This document shows, piece after piece, positions 56,637-64,000 of a stretch of DNA of 64,000 bases. Where the stretch lies: contig RDEW01000003.1 of assembly GCA_011109175.1 (NCBI GenBank), positions 1,978,923 through 2,042,922 on the forward strand. The letters are read 5' to 3'. Within the stretch, counting starts at the first letter, position 1; every line of letters starts with the position of its first letter. The position numbers were made by a program, and so were the translations under genes. Origin of the DNA: Dicyema japonicum. Lineage: Eukaryota > Dicyemida > Rhombozoa > Dicyemidae. The notes under the pieces are model-generated. The model ran no database searches. It was given only the letters and a program-made list of their open reading frames with translations, and was not told the origin of the DNA.

Positions 56637-58925
56637 TTGTCCGACATGTTTCGGACGCGGATGCTTCTAGGATTCGTCCTCAGCAAAAACAACACGAAAT
56701 TTCCGGTTTTACGAGCAATAATGTCTTCCTCAACAGCTGATTGTCCAGAACAATGTGCTACCTCAATTATTGAAAGTACACGCTTTAGACTCGGTCGTGT
56801 CCCCAGAGGTGAATGGGCTATTCTCTTGGAAGGGTTCAAGTCTAAGTTTGGAGAGGAAATAACAATGCCAAGTTCAGAAAACTGATATACGTCCAAAAAC
56901 GCCAACAATTACCAAGCAATGAACATGATTCGAAGGGGACCTCAGATTCTAAGCCTGATATGTCTTCACCGTCCCTGGATCCTTAATAAACGATCACTTA
57001 TGGAACAGCTGATAATTGCCGAGCAAATTGAACAAAGCTCGAGACCCCGAACCAAAAAGATTCCTTATGTCAAGATTGACAAAAACTTACTGGGTTAAAA
57101 AAAAACTTCTATGGATCAAATTTCTACTCTTATTTATGCTGGTCAAGTTACATATCAGATTTTTTTATCAAATTTTATGGTTTTATTATCAAATGAATAA
57201 AAATTAAATTAAGGCATCTGAATGACCATGCTATTTCCCCTAACAATAGCCAACGAGATACGTTCTCGGAACCAACCAGTCTCTCGCGGTTCCTTGGTCA
57301 CAGCTTGAATCATGGAGCCAATCTTACGAACCAACTCATCTGCTTGGGGGCCAAGCATATCAGATTATTTCAGTGAAAAAAATGAGTCATCAAAATGGAA
57401 AGAGAAAAAATAGAAAAGTGGAAATCATCTCTTTTGCTAACTAAAAAGTTTTTTATGAAGACTTTGTCAACCGAGGAAAAACCTTTGGCTTGTCACACAT
57501 CATCGTTAGTGGGATAAAAAAAAACCATGGTGAAAGAGAGCGAGGATTACTTTTACATTGAAGATAAAATTAAAATTCTCGAAAAGAAATTGTGTTTATC
57601 TGAATCCGCAAGAAATTTCGCCTTGATAATCATCGAATTAAATCGAAGATCATTTTACAGAAACCTAACCCCTACGGCAAATAATGTCACTACGTCTATT
57701 GATAATGAAAAATGTGCAGACTTTTGAAAAGAATTATGGAAAAGGAGGAGTCTAAATTCGGAAAGTTTTAATATCGAAAAAAATGACTGGTGATGAAAAT
57801 GTGTCTGTTAAAGTCTCGAAAAACGTGTTTGAACAAACGATTCAATATTGGAAGGCCCTAGGTTGTGATGGGATCTACAATTTCTTCCAGAAATTTTTGC
57901 ATCGTTGCATGAATTTATATATACTGGAATGTTTAGGATTGTAAACGGAGAGTACGTCCCTGGAAACTGGTTTTTTACTGGAATTACGTACTTGATCCAA
58001 AATGCGAAGCCCCACAGTCGCCAAGGATCCCCTGTTACATGCATGTCGTCACTCTATAAACTTATGACAAAGTGTATCAATGCCAAGCTAGCGGATTACG
58101 TGGAAGCGTTTGGCCTTCTTTCTGAAAACCAGATGGGAACAAGGAAGAGATGTCAGGATGCTAAAGAACAGGCATTAGTCAATAAATCAATAAAGTAAAT
58201 GGAGGTGGACTATATGCTGCATGGATTGATGTCAAAAAAGCATCTGCTCGGTTGACCACAACTTTGTAATGGAAGTCCTTGAAAAATCCGGAATCCCCGA
58301 ATGGAGTATTAAAGTTGTGAGATTACTGATTATGCATTGGAGAGTAAACTAATGTTGAATAATGAAAATATTCGTGATATTCAGACTGAAAGGGGAATTT
58401 TGCAGGGGGTGGTCTATCCCCCATGTTATTTGTCTTGTGCTTGACCCACTTAGCCGTTTATTGACATATAAGTATCCAAAAGTCTCCGTTTTACATGATG
58501 ATCAGTCTGTCTCGTCATTCTCTCTAACCAAACTAACTAACTCCTTGATTCTGACTCGTTCCAGGGTTCTAGAACTTGTCCCCGGGGAAAGAATAGTGGA
58601 TCCTATTGATGCCGGCCAGGCATTGGGCGTCTCCTCAGTAAGGTGGATCCAATGACGCCATCAAAGGGAGGGAAAATAATTATTGACATACTAGCCACAT
58701 AGCACCACGTGGCCAAATTAAATGATGGATAATGTTAATTTGTACTTCAGTGCTGTGGGTCTGGAAAGAATCTAGAAAAGTCCGCTACAAATATCTTGTT
58801 ATCAAACGAAGCCAAGTTGTTAGAGGGAATGGATGGATATAAATACCTCGGTGTATTGGAAGGTCCTCCGACAAATTCAAAAGCCAGAAATGTTAAATTT
58901 AATATACGTTATTAGGTCTTATCGG
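56637..58925 (+). mobile_element. R2/R4-type LINE (family A), longest copy, decayed, split by repeat D
   Basis: Starts with RFRLGRVPRGEWAILLEGFK (compare 1.2 kb RFGRIPRGGWNLVLKKF), then IIELNRRSFYRNLTP, YWKALGCDGIYNFFQKFL, GEYVPGNWFFTGITYLIQ and TKCINAKLADYVEAFGLLSE. AAWIDVKKA, IRDIQTERGILQG and LFVLC-type blocks follow in shifted frames. Repeat D sits at 58.53-58.72 kb. After it the element resumes with NLEKSATN and EGMDGYKYLGVLEGP. More than ten stops or shifts; useful mainly to order family A blocks. Confidence 0.7.
58525..58720 (+). repeat. Repeat D inserted in family A element
   Basis: ccaaactaactaactccttg, cggggaaagaatagtggatc, gatgccggccaggcattggg and ccaatgacgccatcaaaggg; about 85% identical by eye to 7.26-7.46 kb. 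The host LINE reads on either side of it. Confidence 0.7.
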
Positions 58926-58974
58926 TCATATTTCGTCTGGCTAAGGTAACGAATCGGGATTGCCATATTGCCGC

Positions 58975-59125
58975 ATTAAAAGAACTGGATCGTCTATAAA
59001 GGACATAAACCCAAGAAAATGAAAACAAAGAAGTGTAGAGCATTCCTCGATTAGCTACAATAACTATTATTTGCTTAAAATAAAGTGCGTGTTCTGCCTG
59101 CGGGAAGCGATAACAGATATGGTTA
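58975..59125 (+). repeat. tRNA-derived SINE, 3' half
   Basis: agaactggatcgtctataaa, attcctcgattagctac, aaataaagtgcgtgttctgc and gggaagcgataacagatatg follow the 3' part of the 43.24 kb SINE; the head is missing. Confidence 0.65.
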
Positions 59126-60015
59126 AGAGAATGTAGTTTCTATCCATGAACACCTCTAGGCTATCCCAAATGCCAAGCCAAAGTCACAGCCAATAGGTGC
59201 TTGAGTCTGAACAGATTCGTGAAGCACAGTCAGTAGGGGCCGGTGATCAAATCATATATTGAAAAAAGGACAAGTAAAATGCCATTAAAAGATATCAAAA
59301 ATACGAATTTAAAAGAGTTTTGTCCAGAATTTTTTTGAAACTTATTGAAATGTCATAGAACAACTATTTTAGTAAAAAAAAGTTGTACCACGTTAAGTAA
59401 AATGCTCGAAAAGGATTGAAACTTTAATGATAAAAATGTTAAAAATTATTTCAATAAATTTGATTAAAATTAATTTAAAAACATTAATTATCCGAAATTA
59501 ATAAGTCATATTTGATTTTTGAAATCTTAGTTATATTTTTAAGGTCATAATTCAATCATTTTTAGGTCATATTTGTGGTGCCCTACTTACTACAATTTGT
59601 CAGTAGGGAAATTTTTTTATGGCAGCTAAATTTCAAAAATGTCAGCTAAAATGGCATTTATGGCATCAAAAACAAATTATGACATTTAAAATCCACGTGG
59701 GGCCAAAGTTATCGTAGTTTTATGTGGCTACATGAATTGAAAATTATTTGTTTGATTCTTCTGTTCCTCCCCTTCCCTTTTGGCTTCAGGGAGCTTAAAT
59801 CGTTCGCGTGCGTCATGTGGTTCACCATCTCTGGTGGCGTAAGATATAATCTCAAATTATATTCAAAAAGAACCATTAGTCAACAACTATCCAGAGGAGT
59901 TCCCCCTGGACGACACTTCCTTCAAGTCCTAACATGCGAAGACTGCTGAGGGAAGCCGGTATCACCTGAATTTTTTCATTCCTGCTATGACGGTGTTTTT
60001 CTGGTTCAATAAATT
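59126..60015 (+). mobile_element. AT-rich filler, then LINE C 3' end
   Basis: 59126-59700 holds nothing recognisable. At 59.87-60.01 kb a shifted frame ends SPNMRRLLREAGIT-stop, followed by cggtgtttttctggttcaat, the same end as 16.57-16.65 kb (reverse). It is a short 3' remnant of LINE C. Confidence 0.45.
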
Positions 60016-60129
60016 TAAATTTAAAAGTCAAAAATGGCATGGATAACCTCTTAAAACATTTTTAATTAATTTTATATAATTTAACTCATTAATAAAAAAT
60101 GACTGATTCCTGGTATTTTACTAAAACTC

Positions 60130-60560
60130 CTTGGACTATTGCGATCGATGCAATCACAGTGATTTTTCACTATTCAATAACATGAATACAATTCCAACTA
60201 TCTGGAAACTGTCCTATATACGCCAATCCTTAAGCCTAAGGACAATTCCTGCATCATTTCCACCAATCTCTTTACTATGCACCTTATCAAAGTTATTGGA
60301 AAATTGATTCTTAACCTTGTAACCTGTCCCTTCCTTTTTCGTCCTGACAACATAGATTCAGAAGGGGTCATTCAATTTCTACCCACCTAACTTCCCTCAA
60401 CCAATTTATCATTGAAGGCTTTAACACAAGTAGGCGTCAAGCTCATCAGAGTTCCCATATCTCAAGGTCTTATATCTTCTTCCTGGAGGGACCTATGATC
60501 AAGATGAGCATAGATCAAGACAGCAACCACGTATTCCCAAAAAGGTCAGGCATGTGGAGG
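60130..60560 (+). mobile_element. LINE family C reverse transcriptase fragment
   Basis: MNTIPTIWKLSYI, then LKPKDNSC and SFPPISLLCTLSKLLEN in shifted frames align with IPSIWKKSIILPIQKPNKP and SFYRPIAILCAMSRILEKL at 45.6-45.75 kb. No catalytic box retained. Confidence 0.55.
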
Positions 60561-61392
60561 TAAATACTACTTAATTCTTATCTTTTTTGTAACTTCGTAA
60601 GAATAAAATTTTTGAGTTCACAAACTAACGAATGAACTGACGACGTGGCAAAATTCTGGCGTAGACGATTACCAACACCTCCACAAATTGGATGTTTTTC
60701 TTGTTCACCAATTTGAATTGATTTCTTATCGAGATCGGAGGGAGGGATCCATATCATTTGAGCTACCAACTTCATTTTCAATGTATTATTGCTTTATTCT
60801 TAGTTCCTTCCCCCATAACTTTGTATTGTAACAGCAACAATTATGGAATCCTCTTACCTAACCGAATGGGAAGGAGAAGGTGAAATTACCGAATAACGTC
60901 CCCCGAAACAGGTGGCGAATTATAGCCAAGATTATCATAATCAGATTTGGGCTGATTTAAACTGCTTACCAAGATTACTGGAGATTGCTGTAAGTAAGCA
61001 CCCACAAAGTAGCCAAAAAGACCAGCAAATAAGCTCGTCGTTACAGGTTATGGATTCCTCGGGGATGACAGCCAATGAACCCTAAAGGAGATTTAGAGAG
61101 TATAAATAAACTCTAATCCTCGAGCAAAGAGGACGGTGACGAAGAGTCCAGGAAACGTAAAGGAAGAATTCAGGCGTAATGACGTTTTTCGCATACTAAG
61201 TAGCCTTAACTACAAAAGTGGTGGAGAACAGCAGGTCCACTAAACCAAGTTCGCACAATCTCAAGGTGCACCAAACTAAATGGAGAAAGCGTCCTTAGCT
61301 AAACTAGCGAATACTCACAAAATAAAGGCTAAACCAGCATAAATCCTTATAAAGTGTAATAACTACTCCAGAAGATCAAATCTTCAGATGAA
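60561..61392. other. No gene assigned; one unassigned ORF
   Basis: The minus-strand ORF 60781-60578 (67 codons, MKLVAQMIWIPPSDLDKK, HPICGGVGNRLRQNF) has ordinary composition but no family I recognise, and could be an exon. A plus-strand stretch near 60.92-61.06 kb (YSQDYHNQIWADLNCLPRLL) is likewise unassigned. Confidence 0.25.
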
Positions 61393-62647
61393 TTAGACCG
61401 CCCAAACGGCAAACCTACCTTCCACAGACATGGCGGCCACCTTCTTCACATTATCACGAGATCCCTCAAACCATTTTATGTCTCTTAAACATCAACCAAA
61501 TCCACAAACAGTATTGTATTCGAATGTACGGTTTTGGCTGTCACCACGTTATCCTCCTGGGCAGTTCTGTCCAAATTCTTGAACTTATTCATCGCTGACT
61601 GTTCGGACACGGCAACCGCCTTTGGTTTGTCCAAATCCGCCAATTTCTTCAGGTTTCCGTCACGGAATTCGTACTTTGATGGGACAAAATCAAACCCCTA
61701 TGAATCACCAACTGGTCATACTCCCCCAACAATCTCTGTATTGCTGGTCCACATAATACATTTCAGTGGTAAACTGGTCAAACTGAGAGTTTTCACTCTA
61801 AAATGACCCACGTGGTTATACAGTGATTTGGTGGACATCTCTATGACATTCAATGTCGCATCATGGGAACAGAAGGCCAGGAACATCCCAGATGGAGAGA
61901 ACTTCACATCGTTAATGAACCCACAGTAGGGACTCTCCACTTCCAGGTACATCTCCCCAAACTTTCCCTTCTCAGCCATCACTGACGAGGGGTCGAGTTC
62001 TTTCGTATAGGTGGAGAAGACTCTAAAGATGAAACGGAGAGGGAACCTCACATGGGAGTCCGTTGACCCACAAGCAAGCATGATCTCATCTGGATGCCAG
62101 TCCACACTAGGAATCAGGGAAACTGAGGACCAAGTAATGGTAGACAGAATTGGCTTCTTTATTCGCTTCCCAGTGTACCAGTTGTCGACTTTTTGGTAAA
62201 AACAGACGGAGATGACCTTGTCACTGCACCCAACTCCCAATTTCTGGCCTTTTGGGGACACTGAGGCACAGCAGGCACTGTACTTGATCCCCAAAACCAC
62301 CAATTGGGGTACCCACTTTCCGTTTTCAAGGGACCAAACGAAAGCATTTCTATCCTGAAAGACATAGGGGATAATCCAAACTGATGAACAGGAGAGGAAC
62401 TTCTCTTCATTGGGGTACCAGCTCAGTCTGGTTACTGTTTGGGTGTGCTGAAGCAGGGTCTCTGAATACTCCCACTTTTTGCCGTTGAGTTTATAGAGGC
62501 GAATTTCCTTGTTGCAGGGGGAGACAACGAGGACTAAAAAGTAATCAAGAAGATTAATAGGGTCAGGGGATTACACTCACTTGTTGAATTGTTGTTCAAG
62601 GCAAAGCAGGAAACACTAGTAACATCGAGTTGATAAACCTCGCACAT
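61393..62647 (-). CDS. Actin-related protein 2/3 complex subunit 1 (ARPC1)
   Basis: WD40 propeller subunit of the Arp2/3 complex, which nucleates branched actin; cytoplasmic. Seven exons with introns of 47, 27, 24, 24, 24 and 26 nt (GT-AG) give exactly 361 codons, close to the family norm of about 370. Blocks: MCEVYQLDVTSVSCFALNNN, SPCNKEIRLYKLNGKKWEYS, LQHTQTVTRLSWYPNEEKFL, DRNAFVWSLENGKWVPQLVV, KLGVGCSDKVISVCFYQ, NWYTGKRIKKPILSTITC joined to VDWHPDEIMLACGSTDSHVR, VFSTYTKELD, FSPSGMFLAFCSHDATLNVI, then KFKNLDRTAQ and VEGRFAVWAV-stop. IKKPI and the W-HP blade are diagnostic. The 47-nt first intron is the longest well-defined one. Intact. Confidence 0.94.
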
Positions 62648-64000
62648 GATGAGATCTAAGTTAGGTTATTAAATTCAAACCACTAATATACCACAATTAA
62701 TGTCTAATATGGAAATTTATTGAATTTTTGAATTTAATTAATATTTTATTTAAATTGTAAAATAATTTTTATATTATAATTTATTATTAATTTTATCAAA
62801 TATTTTGTTAAATATGCAAATGTAATTTCATTTCATTTAAAGTTAAATTATTTATTGAATTCGTTTTAATATTATTAATTTTAATTAAAAAATGATTTCA
62901 CCACCGCACTTCTAGGCTGATAATCATAAATCTGGCCACTTCTTTGTCTAAAAGGGCTAAAAATATTCTCTATAACTAATAATTACAAATATTCAACAGA
63001 TTTAGTGAGAGGGGCTAAGAATTTCCACCTCAGATGATACATACGAATTTGTCGATCGTGCCAGTGAACTATTACAGGTCATTTATAACGATTAAAGAAC
63101 ATACGCATATGTTCAATTGCAGGCATTAAGAAACCACAGAGAATCTGAGAGTCTTTTGATGCCAGTGATGTTGTGTTATTGAACCTAAGATGAACGATAT
63201 TCTCAAGGTTGTCAAGAAAGAGTGTATAAGTGAGGGACATGAGGATACGTAGATTTGTCAGAAAATCAATGCCAAGTAATATAAAAATATGAACAATAAG
63301 AGTTTTTAAAGAAAGTGACCTTAATAGGATTGTTTTAATTAGATTAGTTAATTGGATTAAATAATTTAATAAATAATTTAATTAATTATGATATTGTTTA
63401 AAGCCATTCATTGAAGACATCAACTAGAACTACTTGTGGAGAAATATCTGAGGAGTACTCACACCCATCACTTGTACAAGCGCAACATTGGATTTGAAGA
63501 CTTGTGGCAATCTCGTGAAATTTCCTGCTGTAAGAAAGCTTCACGAGCTGGCATTCTTTGAGGGGTCCGAGAAGACAGACATTATTGTTGTTTACAAAAC
63601 AAAAACAAAGGAGGAGTTACTAGCTGCAGATGGATACCAAGTTATATCTTCGACTGGAGAGTGGGGACGCTAATTCAACGGTTTGCATCTTCGAGTTCGG
63701 AATTCGAGGATAGTTTTCGAATTTTTAGATTGAAGTGTTCTGCTCTGATGGGGGGATTTCAGTCGATGGACTGTTTTCAAAGAGTCTAGAGAAATGCACT
63801 GATGAGATCACAGATTTTTTTTCAGTATACAAAATAATCAACTGTGATTGAAGATATTAACTCCAAAACAAGAGCTTTGGATGTGGGAAGACAAAACAAG
63901 ATTAATGGTTATTAAAGACCCTATCTGACTAGAATGGATTTTGCGTCTTAACGTCTGATGAGATCAGTCACTTCTCACCTTATAGAAGGGATAAAGTATG
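62648..64000. other. No gene recognised upstream of ARPC1
   Basis: 62.7-62.9 kb is very AT-rich, as expected of a promoter region. The plus-strand ORF 63488-63673 (61 codons, PAVRKLHELAFFEGSEKTDI) has normal composition but no recognised family and could be one exon of a gene running off the window. Nothing else was supported. Confidence 0.35.

Noticed and set aside
60578-60781. 67-codon ORF as a ribosomal or metabolic protein
   Set aside because: Composition is gene-like, but I could not match it to any family; left unassigned.
63488-63673. 61-codon ORF as an exon of a known enzyme
   Set aside because: No motif recognised; only position and composition suggest an exon.

Overview
The window is eukaryotic and animal. 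It holds spliceosomal genes (an innexin, a TMC channel, a beta-TrCP-type F-box/WD40 protein, ARPC1, topoisomerase II, choline kinase, acyl-protein thioesterase, a poly(A)-binding-like protein and a PHD/SAM protein) in AT-rich DNA crowded with broken retrotransposons. Nearly every intron I could resolve is GT-AG and only 19-31 nt long, most often 22-25 nt. In five genes, removing these introns restores one frame from ATG to stop with exon sums divisible by three. Innexin makes it a metazoan. Intron averages near 26 nt are, from memory, the published hallmark of dicyemid mesozoans, so a dicyemid is my best guess (inference); an orthonectid is the main alternative.

Layout: 1-8.7 kb is a graveyard of transposable elements (TEs): R2/R4-type LINE, LINE B, a Tigger/pogo element, a tRNA-derived SINE, a hAT fragment and dispersed repeat D. 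From 8.8 to 16.4 kb is the main gene island: choline kinase (+), then innexin (-) and DNA topoisomerase II (-). Choline kinase and innexin converge with 39 bp between their stop codons. From 16.5 to 25.6 kb are LINE C and LINE B copies, a tRNA-Asn and a broken myosin light chain exon. The PHD-PHD-SAM gene lies at 25.65-26.3 kb and a nearly full-length two-ORF LINE D at 26.8-29.9 kb. Acyl-protein thioesterase is at 31.4-32.2 kb, with an open R4-type reverse transcriptase (RT) ORF 58 bp upstream of its ATG. From 33.4 to 34.5 kb is another retroelement tail, then a poly(A)-binding-like gene at 35.9-36.9 kb and a TMC gene at about 37.9-40.2 kb. From 40.6 to 50.7 kb are nested TEs, including two Tigger-like elements, a SINE with clean target-site duplications and a LINE C inside a Tigger remnant. 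The beta-TrCP gene is at 50.9-52.5 kb, more TEs fill 53.7-60.6 kb, and ARPC1 is at 61.4-62.6 kb.

The host genes have housekeeping, signalling and membrane roles and do not form one pathway. TE families defined here by shared protein blocks: A (R2/R4-like), B (APE-type, EVIYADD-type RT), C (Jockey-like, LSYADD-type RT), D (two-ORF with CCHC gag), F (C-terminal domain with CRCG, WDATCVDT and VRGNA motifs, whose 3' tail is repeat D), a tRNA-SINE, Tigger/pogo and hAT. Several host genes (topoisomerase II, choline kinase, PABP-like, TMC) also show single-base frame breaks inside conserved sequence, which may be assembly indels or decay. All family names come from motif reading without a database search.
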